Positions 17,316 through 28,340 of a stretch of DNA of 64,000 nucleotides are shown here, one piece after another. Positions within the stretch are counted from its first letter, which is position 1; every line of letters begins with the position of its first letter. The translations under genes and the position numbers were made by a program. Below the pieces are notes generated by a model, which saw only the letters and a program-made list of their open reading frames with translations, searched no databases and had not been told where the DNA came from. The DNA is from Actinophytocola algeriensis (GTDB lineage Bacteria > Actinomycetota > Actinomycetes > Mycobacteriales > Pseudonocardiaceae). The DNA lies in NCBI RefSeq assembly GCF_014203735.1, contig NZ_JACHJQ010000006.1, forward strand, positions 691,698 to 755,697, given 5' to 3'.

Positions 17316-17321
17316 GGACTC

Positions 17322-20300
17322 TCAGCCGAAGGCCCTCGTGCGCCAGCCCGGGATCTCCTCCGCGGACAGGGCGTCCGCGAAGATCGCCGCCCGGTCCACC
17401 GCTCCGGTCATGCGCTGCCCGCCGCCCTGGTCGGCGGCGAAACGCAACTGGCGGGTCGCGCAGCCGTTGATCCCGTCGTCGGGCACCTGCCCGCCACCGA
17501 TCCGGGCCCCGTCCGCGTAGACCGTCAGCTCACCGCTGTCCGCCATCACGAGCACCAGGTCCACATAGCGCCCGGTCGGCACGGTCGCGTTCGTCGTCAC
17601 GTTCTGCCCGGAGCCGATGAACCGCACCTGGTTCGACGGGGTCAGGTCGATCAGCACCCCGTCCGTGCCGGGGTCGCCGCTCGGCTGGAAGTCGAACAGC
17701 CGCCGGTACGAGCCGGACCCGTCGACCTTCACCTCCGCCGCGAACGTCGCCTCCTTCAGGTAGCCGAGCGACGTGTCGGCCGTGCGCAGGAACGTCGACC
17801 CGCCCAGCACCAGACCCGAGCCGGTCGGCGCGGCCGCGTCGTAGGCCGCGGCACCGTCGACGGTCGCGTCCCGGTTGTTCGGCGACCCGTCGGCCACCAC
17901 CGAACCGGACCCCGGATCCCACGCCACCACGGTGCCGGTCGCGGGGGTGCACGGAGGCAGCGGTTCGATCCGCACTCCCGTCAGCCCGGTGTTGCGCCAC
18001 CCGTTCCCGGCGAGGACCGCCGTCAGGCGGGCCTGGTCGGCCGACCCGGCGACCGGCGTCACCCGGAACGTGTACGAACGAGACTGTCCACTGGGGACGA
18101 TGGTGGACGGCTGCGAGGCAGGCGCGACCGTCCAGCCCTCCGGGGCCACCAGCGACAACGTTCCCGCGGGCACCTCGGGTCCCCGCGACGTCACGGTCAC
18201 CCGCGCGTCGAACGGCGTCCGGTCCACCACCTGTTCCGGCGCGGCGACGGTCACCGACACCGCCGACGTGGCGACGTAGGTCCGCCCGGCGACCGCGTTG
18301 AACGAGATCTCCGCACCGGCCCGCTGGTGGCGCACCGGCTTGCGGGTCCGCTGGTCGACGATCTGGTACCGGCCGTCGAACAGCGCGCTCGACACCCGAA
18401 GCGTGCCGTTCTTCCCCGCCTTCAGCGCGATCCGGGTCGGCACACCGGCGGTCCAGTCGGTGTCGACGGTGACGTCCCCGCGTGCCTTCAGGCCCTTCAC
18501 CGACCCGTTCGCCCAGAAGTCGGGCAGCGCGGGCAGCACGTCGACCACTCCGCGGTGGCTCTGCAGCAGCATCTCCGCGACACCCGCGGTGGCACCGAAG
18601 TTGCCGTCGATCTGGAACGGCGGGTGGGTGTCCCACAGGTTGTCGAGCGTGCTGGTCTTCAGCAGTTCCGACAGCATCGTGTGCGAGTGGTTGCCGTCCA
18701 GGAGCCGCGCCCAGAAGTTGATCTTCCAGGCCTTGCTCCAGCCGGTCCCGCCGTCACCGCGCGCGGTCAGCGACGTCCGCGCGGCCTCGACCAGCTCGGG
18801 GTCCTCCTGCGGCGTGATCTGCCTGCCAGGGTGCAGCGCGAACAGGTGCGACACGTGCCGGTGGTCGTTGTTCTCGTCGTCCCAGTCGGACTTCCACTCC
18901 TGCAGCTGACCCCAGCGCCCGACCCGCAGGCCCGGGTCGAGCCGCCCGAGGTACCCGCGCACCTCGTTCGCGAACCCGTTGTCGCCCAACGTGGTCGCCG
19001 CCTCGGCGGTGTTGGTGAACAGGTCCCACACGATCTGCTGCGACATCGACGCGCCGGCCGAGAACGGCCCCTGCTCCGGTGAGAAGCTCGGCGTCACGAC
19101 CAGCTTGCCGTCCCGGGGATCGGCCACCAGCTCGTCGAACCAGAACTGCGACAGCGACTTCAGGATCGGGTACGCCCGCTGCCGCAGGAAGTTCACGTCC
19201 CGGGTGAACAGGTAGTGCTCGTAGTAGTGCTGCGCCAGCCACGCACCGGCCTCGGGGAACCAGAACGAGGTCGCCCAGTCGTGCACACCGGTGAACCCGA
19301 ACGGGTTGGTCTCGTTGTGCACCACCCACCCGCGGTTGCCGAACATCTCCCGCGCGGTCTTCGTGCCCGGCGGCACCATCGAGTCCACGTAGTCGAAGAA
19401 CGGCTCGGTGGTCTCCGACAGGTTCGTCGTCTCCGCCGGCCAGTAGTTCATCTGCAGGTTGATGTTCACGTGGTAGTCCGCGCTCCACGGCGGTGACGTG
19501 GAGTTGTTCCACACGCCCTGCAGGTTCGCGGGCAGCGACCCGTCGCGCGACGAGGAGATCAACAGGTAGCGGCCGTACTGGAAGTACAGGACCTCCAGGG
19601 CTTTCCTGGTCGCCGGCGGGGTGCTCGCGTCGCGGTAGGCCCGCAGCAGGTCGTCGGTCGGGATGTCCGGCATCTGCTGGCCGACGTCGAGCGCCACCCG
19701 GTCGAACAGGCCGCGGTAGTCGGCGACGTGCGCGGAACGCAGGGCATCGAACGACTTCGCGGCGGCCGCGTCGACCCGGCTCGTCACCCCGTTGTGCGGG
19801 TCGGACGTGCGGTAGTTCGGGTAGGCCGTCGAGTAGTTCGTGCCCGCGGCGAGGATCAGCGTGACCGCGTTGGCACCCGACACGGTGACCGTGCCGTTGC
19901 TGTTGTCGGTGCGGGACCCACCCTCGTTGAGCACCCGCACCTGCGACTCGAACCGCATGCCGTTGTCGTTCAGGTTGCCGGCGAACGTGATCCGGCCGTT
20001 CTGCGCGGTGGTCTGCCGCGACCGGTTGTCCGGCGCGGTGATCGACGCGGTGAAGCTGATCCGGCCCGCCTGGCTCGCGGTCAGCCGGGCGACGATCACG
20101 TCGTCGGCCGCGGACGCGAAGTACTCGCGGGTGAACGTGGCACCCCCGGACGCGTAGCTGACGCCCGCGACCGCGTCCGCGATGTTCAGGCCGCGCCGGT
20201 AGTCCGTGACCGACGGCGGGTTCTGCGGCTGCGCGAGCCGCAGGTCACCGAACACCTGGTACGCACCGAAACCGGTCTTCGGCTGCCCCAGCACGTCCGC

Positions 20301-20699
20301 CACGTACTCCGGGTCGACCTGCCCCTCGGCGTTGATCCGGTTCTGCACGTCGGTGATCGCGGTCGGCCGCGGCTCGTGCCAGTCGCCGAAGTCGTAGCCG
20401 GGTGAGCCGGGACCGCCGGTCCACAGCGACTTCTCGTTGAACGTCAGCTGTTCGTTCTGCACGCCGCCGAACACGCTCATGCCGAGCGCGCCGTTGCCGA
20501 TGGGCAGCGACTTCGACTCCCAGTCGGTCGCGGGCTCGTCGTACCACAGGGTCATGGCCGGGTTGCGGGGTTCCGGCCACGGTTTGTGCCCCGGCGCGGC
20601 GCCCTGAGCGGGGCTCGAGGTCACCACTGCCACGGACAAGGCGGCCGCGGCGGCCACCGCGGCCGCAAGGAACCGGGACGCTCTTCGTTGAACGCGCAT
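17322..20699 (-). CDS. Secreted GH95 glycoside hydrolase (alpha-L-fucosidase type) with C-terminal NEW3-like and LamG-like domains
   Basis: 1125 residues. A signal peptide (MRVQRRASRFLAAAV..., probable cleavage after SSPAQG) exports it. The GH95 body runs from about residue 45 to 770. It starts with the N-terminal beta-sandwich motif LWYDEPATDWESKSLPIGNG and contains YHVNINLQMNYWPAE (the Asn-x-Asn pair), PSFSPEQGP (general-acid Glu) and PPFQIDGNFG (Asp), matching the catalytic set described for AfcA. A NEW3/alpha-galactosidase-associated domain (about 790-885) and a concanavalin/LamG-like domain (about 900-1120) follow and probably aid carbohydrate binding. It likely removes alpha-1,2-fucose or galactose from plant or host glycans. 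A GTG at 20723 would add eight residues; ATG at 20699 gives the better signal peptide. Confidence 0.9.
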   Translation of the reverse strand: MRVQRRASRFLAAAVAAAAALSVAVVTSSPAQGAAPGHKPWPEPRNPAMTLWYDEPATDWESKSLPIGNGALGMSVFGGVQNEQLTFNEKSLWTGGPGSPGYDFGDWHEPRPTAITDVQNRINAEGQVDPEYVADVLGQPKTGFGAYQVFGDLRLAQPQNPPSVTDYRRGLNIADAVAGVSYASGGATFTREYFASAADDVIVARLTASQAGRISFTASITAPDNRSRQTTAQNGRITFAGNLNDNGMRFESQVRVLNEGGSRTDNSNGTVTVSGANAVTLILAAGTNYSTAYPNYRTSDPHNGVTSRVDAAAAKSFDALRSAHVADYRGLFDRVALDVGQQMPDIPTDDLLRAYRDASTPPATRKALEVLYFQYGRYLLISSSRDGSLPANLQGVWNNSTSPPWSADYHVNINLQMNYWPAETTNLSETTEPFFDYVDSMVPPGTKTAREMFGNRGWVVHNETNPFGFTGVHDWATSFWFPEAGAWLAQHYYEHYLFTRDVNFLRQRAYPILKSLSQFWFDELVADPRDGKLVVTPSFSPEQGPFSAGASMSQQIVWDLFTNTAEAATTLGDNGFANEVRGYLGRLDPGLRVGRWGQLQEWKSDWDDENNDHRHVSHLFALHPGRQITPQEDPELVEAARTSLTARGDGGTGWSKAWKINFWARLLDGNHSHTMLSELLKTSTLDNLWDTHPPFQIDGNFGATAGVAEMLLQSHRGVVDVLPALPDFWANGSVKGLKARGDVTVDTDWTAGVPTRIALKAGKNGTLRVSSALFDGRYQIVDQRTRKPVRHQRAGAEISFNAVAGRTYVATSAVSVTVAAPEQVVDRTPFDARVTVTSRGPEVPAGTLSLVAPEGWTVAPASQPSTIVPSGQSRSYTFRVTPVAGSADQARLTAVLAGNGWRNTGLTGVRIEPLPPCTPATGTVVAWDPGSGSVVADGSPNNRDATVDGAAAYDAAAPTGSGLVLGGSTFLRTADTSLGYLKEATFAAEVKVDGSGSYRRLFDFQPSGDPGTDGVLIDLTPSNQVRFIGSGQNVTTNATVPTGRYVDLVLVMADSGELTVYADGARIGGGQVPDDGINGCATRQLRFAADQGGGQRMTGAVDRAAIFADALSAEEIPGWRTRAFG

Positions 20700-20738
20700 C
20701 TTTAGCTCATCCCTCGCTGTCACCCGATCGACCTTCGC

Positions 20739-20806
20739 AGACTAGAGATCGGATGTATTTCACGTCAACCACGCAGAACCACGCAAAACCACGCAAGTCT
20801 TGCAAG
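20739..20806 (-). promoter_or_regulatory. GH95 promoter with phased repeats and palindromic operator
   Basis: On the minus strand TTGACG (20768-20763) and TAGTCT (20744-20739) are separated by 18 bp and resemble a housekeeping promoter for the GH95 gene. Upstream, AACCACGCA occurs three times at exact 10-bp spacing (20767, 20777, 20787), followed by GCAAGTCTTGC (20793-20803) and the palindrome CTTGCAAG (20799-20806). The CTTGCAAG core resembles LacI-family operators, fitting sugar-induced control; this is inference. Confidence 0.45.
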
Positions 20807-20917
20807 GGCTTACGCGATAGGTCATATCTCTGCTGGTGACCCACGTTCGGCGTCCCGTCACGACCGTGGTACTCATCGCGATAACCGGTCGAGACAGCAG
20901 GAAAGTTGGGGGCACGG

Positions 20918-22237
20918 ATGGCGATCGACGTCTCGATGATCTCGAAGCTGACCGACGCAGTGGAGGCGTTGAAGAACTTCGTGGCGAAGGCCGCGGGCGC
21001 GGACGAGAAGGAAGAGGCGGCGCCGCGGGGCACCGTCCCAGAGAACTCCGCCGCGGTGCAGATGGCCCGCGCCGCCCGCCAGAGCTACCAGAAGACCGCG
21101 CGCTGGATGCTCGCCGCGTTCGCCGCCGTCGGCGCCCTGATCTTCGGCTCGCTCCCGTTCGCCGCGATCGCCGACGTCGAACTGCGGTGGCCGTCGGGCG
21201 TGTGGCTGGTCGGCGGACTCGTCCTGGCGGTGGCCGGCATCGTGAGCGCGGTCGTCGCCGTGTCGATGGTGAGCGAACCGGAGGACGCGAGCCTCGGCGA
21301 GCTCGACTCGGACCTGCGCTCGATCCAGAAGACCGACGACAAGGGCTACGTGTTCGTCAAGGGCAAGCCCGTGATCACCGCCAACAAGCTCCGCGCCTGG
21401 TGGAACCCGCGGATCGCGTGCCGCATCGAGCTGGCGCACATCATCCACGGCCCCGAGTCGTCCGCCCACCTCGGCCCGAACCTCGCGAGCGACGACCGGC
21501 AGGCGTCGGTCACCAGCCTCATCCAGCGCCTCGGCGAACTCGAGTCCGAGCACGCCAAGCTGGCGCCCGTGGTCGCGAACCTGACCGTGTCGGTGACCTC
21601 GTACGAGAAGCGGATCGAGGACCTCGGCAAACTCCTGGTGGAACTGCGCGCCCGCCGCGCGGACGACCCGTCGGTGGAGAAGGAGATCGGCACGACGTCG
21701 GCCATGTACACGGCGGCCGCGACCAAGCTCGACTCCGAACGCGCCGCGCTCACGACCAAGCAGAAGGAACTGGCGCAGGTCGACGACCAGCTGAACATGT
21801 ACCAGGACCACCGTTCCCTGGTACTGGCCGAGGCGGGCGTCATGCAGCTGCGCGGCCGGTTCCGCCTGGCCCGCCGGGTGCTCGCGATCGCCGCGGTGCT
21901 GACCCTGTTCGGCGGCACCGGCTACGCGCTGGCACTGCCGAGCGCGACATCGTCCAAACAGGACACATCGGCGGCACCCGCGCCGACCCCGGCCCCGGCA
22001 CCCACGCCGCCCGCGTACTCGGCCGGCCTCCCCGCGAACGTGACCATCCACGAAGGCACCCGCGCGGCAGCGGAACTCCCGCGCGAGTGCGTGGACCGTC
22101 AGCTCGCCGCGATCTGGGTCGGCGACACCCGCGTGCCGCCGACCACCGGCCCGTTCACCGTGCTGATCACCGACACCGCGTGCGTCGGCGAGATCCGCGT
22201 CGGCAAGGGTGAGGGGACGTTCAGCCTCGCTCGATGA
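20918..22237 (+). CDS. Membrane protein with central coiled coil (439 aa), hypothetical
   Basis: Order of parts: an N-terminal helix ([26 protein letters not shown]), two membrane helices (about 65-90 and 97-120), a cytoplasmic region, and a long coiled coil (about 205-300, with [20 protein letters not shown] and [15 protein letters not shown]). A third membrane helix (about 320-340), an Ala/Pro/Thr linker and a small C-terminal domain with two cysteines (about 375-439) follow. The last domain probably lies outside the cell. ATG at 20918 is used; the site before it is G-rich but weak. No family recognised. Its end overlaps the convergent parC gene by 17 bases. Confidence 0.65.
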   Translation: MAIDVSMISKLTDAVEALKNFVAKAAGADEKEEAAPRGTVPENSAAVQMARAARQSYQKTARWMLAAFAAVGALIFGSLPFAAIADVELRWPSGVWLVGGLVLAVAGIVSAVVAVSMVSEPEDASLGELDSDLRSIQKTDDKGYVFVKGKPVITANKLRAWWNPRIACRIELAHIIHGPESSAHLGPNLASDDRQASVTSLIQRLGELESEHAKLAPVVANLTVSVTSYEKRIEDLGKLLVELRARRADDPSVEKEIGTTSAMYTAAATKLDSERAALTTKQKELAQVDDQLNMYQDHRSLVLAEAGVMQLRGRFRLARRVLAIAAVLTLFGGTGYALALPSATSSKQDTSAAPAPTPAPAPTPPAYSAGLPANVTIHEGTRAAAELPRECVDRQLAAIWVGDTRVPPTTGPFTVLITDTACVGEIRVGKGEGTFSLAR

Positions 22238-24710
22238 GGTGACCGATCACGTCCGGCCCCGGGTGCGCGGTGCCCGACCCGTCCCGGCGCTGGTCCGGCT
22301 CCGGCAGCTCCACCGACGACCCGTTGTTCGACGCACCCGCGGGCCGCGGCCCCACCCAGCCCAGCATCAGACGGGTCTCGCCCTTCAGGAACCGGTGCGT
22401 GCGCACCCCGCCGGTGGCGCGGCCCTTCGCCGGGTACAGCTCGAACGGCGTCACCTTCACGCTCTGCCCGGTGCACGTCACGACCATCGGCTCGCCGTGC
22501 TCGTCGTCGTCGGTGCGCACCGCCGCGAAGAACACCGCCTCCGCGTCCCCGGCGAGGTTGATGCCCGCCATGCCGCCGCCCTTCACACCCTGCGGCCGCA
22601 CCAGCGAGACGCCGAACCGCAGCAGTGACGAGTCGGACGACAGGAACACCAGCGTCTCGTTCCCGTCGGTCAACCAGGTCGCGCCGAGCACCTCGTCGCC
22701 GTCCTTCAACGCGATCACGTCGAACTCGTCGGACCGCACCGGCCACTCCGGCGCGCACACCTTCACCACACCGTGCTTCGTGCCGAGCGCGAGCCCCGGC
22801 GACCCCTCGGCCCGCTCCCCGAGCGGCGCGATGCCGACGACCTTCTCCCCCTTCTCCAAGGGGATCAGCTCACTCGCCGCCATGCCGCCACGCAGGGAAA
22901 CCGTGCCGGCGGCCTCCGGCAGCACCGGCAGCGGCAGCACATCCGTCTTGAACGCGCGGCCGCGGCTCGTCACCAGCAGCACCTGACCACGCGCCGTCGT
23001 GTGCACCACCGCCGACACCGTGTCGTGTTTGGCGCGGCCACTGCGCCTGCGTGCCTCGGTCGCCTCCTCCGACTCGGCCGCCGTGCGCGCGACCAGACCG
23101 GTGGCCGACAGGATCACCTGGCACGGATCGTCCGCGACCTCCAGTGGCCCGGCCGGCTTGGACGCCGCCAGCACCTCCTTGAGGTCACCGTCGATCAGCG
23201 CGGTCCGCCGCTCCTGCCCGAGGTCCTTCGCGACCTTCGCCAGCTCGTTCGACACGAGCTTCTTCAGCACCGACTCGTTCTCGAGGATGTTGGTCAGCTC
23301 GGCGATCTCGCCCCGCAGCCGGTCCTGCTCGGCCTCCAGCTCGATCTTGTCGTACTTGGTGAGGCGGCGCAGCGGCGTGTCCAGGATGTAGGTCGCCTGG
23401 ATCTCGGAGAGCTTGAAGCGCTTCATCAAGCCCTCCTTCGCCGCCGCCGCGTCGTCGCTCGACCGGATCAGCCGGATCACCTTGTCGATGTCCAGCAGCG
23501 CGATGAGCAGACCCTCGACGAGGTGCAGCCGCTCCTCCCGCTTGCGACGGCGGAACTTCGTGCGCCGGGTGACGACCTCGTAGCGGTGCTTGAGGAACAC
23601 GTCCAGCAGCGCCTTGAGCCCCAGCGTCTGCGGCTGCCCGTCGACCAGCACCAGGTTGTTGATGCCGAACGACTGCTCCATCGGCGTGAGCCGGTACAGG
23701 TCGGCCAGCAACGCCTGCGGGTTCACACCGACCTTGCACTCGATCACCACGCGGGTGCCGTTCTCGCGGTCGGTGAGGTCCTTGACGTCCGCGATCCCGG
23801 TGAGGCGCTTGGACTTCGTCACCTCGTCGGTGATCTTCTCGATGATCTTCTCGGGCCCCACCGCGTACGGCAGCTCGACGATCGTGATCGCCTGCCGCCC
23901 CCGGCTCCCCTCCAGCGGCCCGATCTCGACCTTCGCGCGCATGCGCACGACACCACGGCCGGTCTCGTAGGCCCGCCGCACCTCGTCGAGCCCCAGCAGC
24001 ATGCCACCGGTCGGCAGGTCCGGCCCGGGCACGAACTCCATGAGCTTGTCGAGCGAGGCGTCCGGGTGGTGGATCAGCCACCGCGCCGCCCCGATCACCT
24101 CGGCGAGGTTGTGCGGGATCATGTTGGTGGCCATACCAACGGCGATGCCCGACGTCCCGTTCACCAGCAGGTTCGGGAACGCGGCGGGCAACACCGACGG
24201 CTCGTCGAGCGAACCGTCGTAGTTGGGCCGGAAGTCGACGGTGTCCTCACCCAGCTCCCCCACCAGGAGCATCGACTCGTGGGACAGCCGCGACTCGGTG
24301 TATCTCGACGCAGCCGGTCCGTCGTCCGGGCTACCGAAGTTGCCGTGCCCGTCGACCAGTGGCGCGTTCATCGAGAAGTCCTGCGCCAGCCGCACCATCG
24401 CGTCGTAGATGGCGGTGTCGCCGTGCGGGTGGTACTTGCCCATCACGTCGCCGACCACGCGGGACGACTTCACGTACGCGTGCGTCGGCCGGTAGCCGTT
24501 CTCGTTCATCGAGTACAGGATCCGGCGGTGCACCGGCTTCAAACCGTCCCGCGCGTCGGGCAGCGCACGCGAGTGGATGACGGAGTACGCGTACTCCAGG
24601 TAGGAGTCCTCGATCTCGGTCTTCAGCGAATTGTCGAAGACCTTCGCGCCAGCCTTGTCGAACGCGTTGGGGTCGACCTTGGTCGTCGAAGGGCCCTTGC
24701 GGCGTGCCAT
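22221..24710 (-). CDS. parC: DNA topoisomerase IV / gyrase-like subunit A
   Basis: 829 residues. The breakage-reunion domain has [18 protein letters not shown] near residue 50, the quinolone-determining region [17 protein letters not shown] near 94-110, and the catalytic tyrosine in AASRYTESR near 138. A coiled-coil tower follows (about 420-490), then a C-terminal beta-pinwheel whose blades repeat GVVKV/GRAFKT-like strands. I do not see the GyrA-box QRRGGRG, which suits a topoisomerase IV-like decatenase rather than gyrase. The partner parE lies 16 bases upstream in the same operon. It needs ATP hydrolysis by ParE to pass duplexes and unlink chromosomes. Confidence 0.88.
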   Translation of the reverse strand: MARRKGPSTTKVDPNAFDKAGAKVFDNSLKTEIEDSYLEYAYSVIHSRALPDARDGLKPVHRRILYSMNENGYRPTHAYVKSSRVVGDVMGKYHPHGDTAIYDAMVRLAQDFSMNAPLVDGHGNFGSPDDGPAASRYTESRLSHESMLLVGELGEDTVDFRPNYDGSLDEPSVLPAAFPNLLVNGTSGIAVGMATNMIPHNLAEVIGAARWLIHHPDASLDKLMEFVPGPDLPTGGMLLGLDEVRRAYETGRGVVRMRAKVEIGPLEGSRGRQAITIVELPYAVGPEKIIEKITDEVTKSKRLTGIADVKDLTDRENGTRVVIECKVGVNPQALLADLYRLTPMEQSFGINNLVLVDGQPQTLGLKALLDVFLKHRYEVVTRRTKFRRRKREERLHLVEGLLIALLDIDKVIRLIRSSDDAAAAKEGLMKRFKLSEIQATYILDTPLRRLTKYDKIELEAEQDRLRGEIAELTNILENESVLKKLVSNELAKVAKDLGQERRTALIDGDLKEVLAASKPAGPLEVADDPCQVILSATGLVARTAAESEEATEARRRSGRAKHDTVSAVVHTTARGQVLLVTSRGRAFKTDVLPLPVLPEAAGTVSLRGGMAASELIPLEKGEKVVGIAPLGERAEGSPGLALGTKHGVVKVCAPEWPVRSDEFDVIALKDGDEVLGATWLTDGNETLVFLSSDSSLLRFGVSLVRPQGVKGGGMAGINLAGDAEAVFFAAVRTDDDEHGEPMVVTCTGQSVKVTPFELYPAKGRATGGVRTHRFLKGETRLMLGWVGPRPAGASNNGSSVELPEPDQRRDGSGTAHPGPDVIGHLIERG

Positions 24711-24726
24711 TCCTCGTTGCTCTCTC

Positions 24727-27700
24727 TCAGAAGTCGATCGCCGACTGGTCCACCCGCACCGAGGACTCGACCAGCCACGCCCGCCTCGGTTCGACCTTCT
24801 CGCCCATCAGCAGCTCCAGCGCCTGTTCCGCGGCCTCGACGTCGTCGAGCGTGATGCGGCGCACGGAGCGGGTCGCCGGGTTCATCGTGGTGTCCCACAG
24901 CTCCTCGGCGTCCATCTCACCGAGCCCCTTGAACCGCGGCACCGGCGTGACGACCTGCTTGCCCGCCTTCTCCAGCGCGGCGAGCTTGGTCTCCATCTCG
25001 CGCTGCGAGAACGTGAAGTGCGTCTCGGGGTTGCGCCCCTTGGTGGTGATCTTGTGCAGCGGCGGCATCGCGGCGAACAGCCTGCCGTCCTCGATCACCG
25101 GCCGCATGTACCTGGCGAACAAGGTGATCAGCAGCGTGCGGATGTGCGAACCGTCGACGTCCGCGTCGGCCATCAGGATCACCCGGCCGTAGCGCATCGT
25201 CGACAGGTCGAAGGTGCGCCCGCTCCCCGCACCGAGCACCTGCACGATCGACGCGATCTCCACGTTGCGCAGGGTGTCGGCGAGGCTCGCCTTCTGGACG
25301 TTGAGAATCTTGCCACGCAAGGGAAGCAGCGCCTGGTACTCGGACACGCGCGCCATGCGCGCACTGTTGTGCACGAAGACGCCTGCTGCGAGCGCGAAGT
25401 TGTGGTAGCCGTCGACGGTCAGGTCGTAGACGTCGGCGGTCTCGTCGAGGACCTCCACCGCCACCACGGCATGGTTGGCCATCCGCGCGGCATCGCGCAG
25501 ACGTGTGTAGTCACCGTCGAAGTAAGCGATGAGACGGTCGAAACGCAAGCCGGTACGCGCGGTGTGCATCCGCTCGGCGTCGTACGCGGCACCGATCTCC
25601 GCGTCGGACAACTCGAGGAACGCCGAGACGCGCTTGAGCGCCGCGAGCTTGCGGCCCTTGTTCTGCTGAGCGACACGTTCCGCACGCGGCACCGACTCGA
25701 CGTAGTTCCGCCGACCGTCCTGGACCTTCGCCAGATGACCCGTGCTCGGGTCACTCATGCGGAGCTTCATGTACGCCGAGTGGCGCTCGCCGAACCCCGG
25801 ATTGTCGCGGTGCCACGCGCGCACAGCGGCACCCTGCCGGGCGCGCTCGGCAGGGTCGGCGAACTGGGCGACTGTGGTCTGCCTGCGCCAGCTCAACAGG
25901 TTCTCGTCCTGCCACTGCTGGCGAGAACGCTCGCTCCACTCCGCCCGGCGAACGGGATCAGCGAAGAAGGTCCGCACCCGTTCGGCAGCGGCGGCGCGGT
26001 GCTCGGGGTTGGCCCCGTAGTCGGCCTGCACCTGGCGCAGGCGTTCGGCGTAGGCAACGAGCTCGTCCTCGCTCAGCGACGCGTACCAGTCCCGGAAGCC
26101 CTGCTCGACCTTCTCCCGGAACGCCGCGTCCGCGTTGCGAGCCGCGAGCCGGGCGAGGCAGGCGGCCCGGAACTCCGGGTCCTCCCACTGCCGGGACAGC
26201 ATCGCGGACTTGAACTCGAGCCCGCCCGCGGCGAGCCACGCGCGATAGCCCTCGTGCACGTGCTCACCCATCATCGCCGCGTGCAGCGCCGCATGGTCGT
26301 CCCAGGTCATCCGGCGGATGTTGCGCGGATCGTTGTTGCGCTTGTTGATGTCGACGTGGTGGCGAACGGAGCCATTGTCGGCGCTGTCCAGGCCATGCCG
26401 CAGGTTGTAGGCATCCGCGAGGTAGTGGGTGTAGACCCATTCCTCGCGGTCGTTCATCCACACGCGCTCGTACCCGTCCAGCTTGTCACCGGCGGACCGG
26501 GCCGACACCGACCGATACAGCGGCATCAACGAGTCGCCCGCGGCGAGCTGGTCCGCGCGCCGGTAGGAACCGTCGCGGAGGCGGAACAAGTGGTCGGGCG
26601 TGCAGCGGACCGACTCGCCGTTGTCCAGGGTGACCAGTACGAGCGGCGCGTTGCGCTTGGTGAGCCGTGGCTCGACGAGCGGAGCCACCACGACCCGGCC
26701 CGCCTTGTTGGTCGTGTAGCCGAAGTGGGTGATGCCCTTCTCCCAATCGGCCGCCAGGTCGGCGAAGGAGCGGCTCTTTCCCGAGGCCAGCGCCACCATG
26801 GTGTCGCCGGTAAAACAGCCCAATGCGCTGTCGCCCTCCACGAGGAAGAGTTCGCTGCGGTTGATGCCGGTAGACCGGCAGTCGACGAGTTTCGGTGGCA
26901 TGGCCGCGCCCTCGAGGGCGGTCTTGCGGCGGGCGGCGTCCTTCTGCTGCTTCTGGGTGAGCCGGACGCGTGAGGCGTCGACCACCTTCTGCAGCACGGT
27001 CTTCGCCTCGGTCTTGGTCTTGCGGTTCTCCGTCCACGCGCGGATCTCACGCTCCACGATGGACTGCAGCACCCTGGTGATGCCCGCGGTGGACAGCTCG
27101 TCCTTGGTCTGCGAGGTGAACTGCGGCTCCGGCAGGCGGACGTGCACGACCGCGGTCATGCCCTCCTCCACGTCCTCGAGCGTCGGCGGGTCCTCCTTGG
27201 GCTTGAGCAGGCCCCGGGTCTTGCCGATGGCTTCGTTGACCGCCTTCACCACGGCGCGGTCGAACCCCCGGCGGTGGGTGCCGCCGTGCATGTTCCTGAT
27301 GGTGTTGGTGAAGCACTCGATGGTGCGCTCGTAGCCGGTGCCCCAGCGCATCGCGATCTCGACCTCGGCCGTGCGCTCCACTTTGGACTGCATGACGCCG
27401 TTCTCGTCGGCGGCGTTCTCCCGGTACGTGCCGGTGCCGTTGATCATGATGGTGCCGGACACCGGCTTGTCGGCCGTCGGACTCAGGAACTCGACCATGT
27501 CGACGAGGCCGTTGGGGTAGTGGAAGGTCTCGTCCTCGATCGCGCCCTCGGTGGTGTTGCGCAGGACGTAGGTGACGCCGGGCACGAGGAACGCGGTGTT
27601 GCGCAGCTTCGCTCGCACGGCCTCGATGTCCAGCGCGGCGCTGTTCTCGAAGTACCGCTGGTCGTGCCAGTAGCGGATGGACGTGCCGGTGGACTCGCCG

Positions 27701-28230
27701 CGCTTCATCCGGCGGGCGACGGCCAGGCCGGACTTCTTGGCGAACTTGGCCTTCGGGCCCGGTCCGTCGAACTCGCCGGGTACGCCGTGCGCGAACGACA
27801 TCTGGTGGACCTTGCCGTCCTGCTTGACGGTGATGTCGAAGCGGTGGGACAGCGCGTTGACCGCGGAGGCGCCGACGCCGTGGAGGCCGCCGGAGGTCTT
27901 GTAGCCGGAGCCGCCGAACTTGCCGCCCGCGTGCAGGCGGGTGAGCACCAGCTCGACGCCGGACAAACCGGACTTGGTGTGGACACCGGTCGGGATGCCG
28001 CGGCCGTCGTCGTCGACCTGGACGCTGCCGTCGGCGTGCAGGACCACCACGACGCGACTCGCGTGCCCGGCGATGCCCTCGTCGGTCGAGTTGTCCACGA
28101 TCTCGTTGAAGAGGTGGTTGATGCCCCGGCTGTCCGTCGAGCCGATGTACATCCCCGGCCGCTTCCGCACCGCCTCGAGACCTTCGAGGTGGGTCAGATC
28201 GTCGGCACCGTAAAAGGTTCCCGCAGTCAC
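24727..28230 (-). CDS. parE: DNA topoisomerase IV / gyrase-like subunit B interrupted by an in-frame intein
   Basis: The 1167-residue reading frame is a normal ParE/GyrB of 683 residues carrying a 484-residue intein at residues 472-955. The GHKL ATPase domain shows [22 protein letters not shown] and [18 protein letters not shown], and the transducer domain follows. The TOPRIM domain starts at [11 protein letters not shown] (catalytic Glu 465), is broken by the intein, and resumes at SARM..., continuing to [17 protein letters not shown] and RFKGLGEMD. Splicing is required to rebuild the metal-binding site, so an unspliced protein should be inactive. GTG at 28230 is the likely start. It pairs with ParC 16 bases downstream for ATP-driven decatenation. 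Confidence 0.93.
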   Translation of the reverse strand: MTAGTFYGADDLTHLEGLEAVRKRPGMYIGSTDSRGINHLFNEIVDNSTDEGIAGHASRVVVVLHADGSVQVDDDGRGIPTGVHTKSGLSGVELVLTRLHAGGKFGGSGYKTSGGLHGVGASAVNALSHRFDITVKQDGKVHQMSFAHGVPGEFDGPGPKAKFAKKSGLAVARRMKRGESTGTSIRYWHDQRYFENSAALDIEAVRAKLRNTAFLVPGVTYVLRNTTEGAIEDETFHYPNGLVDMVEFLSPTADKPVSGTIMINGTGTYRENAADENGVMQSKVERTAEVEIAMRWGTGYERTIECFTNTIRNMHGGTHRRGFDRAVVKAVNEAIGKTRGLLKPKEDPPTLEDVEEGMTAVVHVRLPEPQFTSQTKDELSTAGITRVLQSIVEREIRAWTENRKTKTEAKTVLQKVVDASRVRLTQKQQKDAARRKTALEGAAMPPKLVDCRSTGINRSELFLVEGDSALGCFTGDTMVALASGKSRSFADLAADWEKGITHFGYTTNKAGRVVVAPLVEPRLTKRNAPLVLVTLDNGESVRCTPDHLFRLRDGSYRRADQLAAGDSLMPLYRSVSARSAGDKLDGYERVWMNDREEWVYTHYLADAYNLRHGLDSADNGSVRHHVDINKRNNDPRNIRRMTWDDHAALHAAMMGEHVHEGYRAWLAAGGLEFKSAMLSRQWEDPEFRAACLARLAARNADAAFREKVEQGFRDWYASLSEDELVAYAERLRQVQADYGANPEHRAAAAERVRTFFADPVRRAEWSERSRQQWQDENLLSWRRQTTVAQFADPAERARQGAAVRAWHRDNPGFGERHSAYMKLRMSDPSTGHLAKVQDGRRNYVESVPRAERVAQQNKGRKLAALKRVSAFLELSDAEIGAAYDAERMHTARTGLRFDRLIAYFDGDYTRLRDAARMANHAVVAVEVLDETADVYDLTVDGYHNFALAAGVFVHNSARMARVSEYQALLPLRGKILNVQKASLADTLRNVEIASIVQVLGAGSGRTFDLSTMRYGRVILMADADVDGSHIRTLLITLFARYMRPVIEDGRLFAAMPPLHKITTKGRNPETHFTFSQREMETKLAALEKAGKQVVTPVPRFKGLGEMDAEELWDTTMNPATRSVRRITLDDVEAAEQALELLMGEKVEPRRAWLVESSVRVDQSAIDF
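25366..26817 (-). mobile_element. ParE intein with HNH homing endonuclease, inserted in TOPRIM motif
   Basis: This 484-residue protein intron (residues 472-955 of the ParE frame) begins with Cys ([10 protein letters not shown], splicing block A). It has block B in [15 protein letters not shown] (TxxH), block F in [13 protein letters not shown], and ends FVHN before the +1 Ser. An HNH nuclease core lies at intein residues 153-179 ([10 protein letters not shown]...RNI...H). Residues 208-370 hold a run of helical repeats of about 18-20 residues, and residues 385-450 may be another DNA-binding segment. Boundaries were checked at the codon level: TGT at 26817 for Cys1, AAC at 25368 for the last Asn, AGT at 25365 for Ser+1. 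No LAGLIDADG motif is present. Confidence 0.92.
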
Positions 28231-28340
28231 GTCTGGTCGTCTCCCGATTCATGGCGCGCCCGTGCGACCACCCGCCTCAGGCGTCCACCACCGTAGGAGA
28301 GCCTATCCGCTACCCCCGACAACCCCCGGCATTTGACTGC

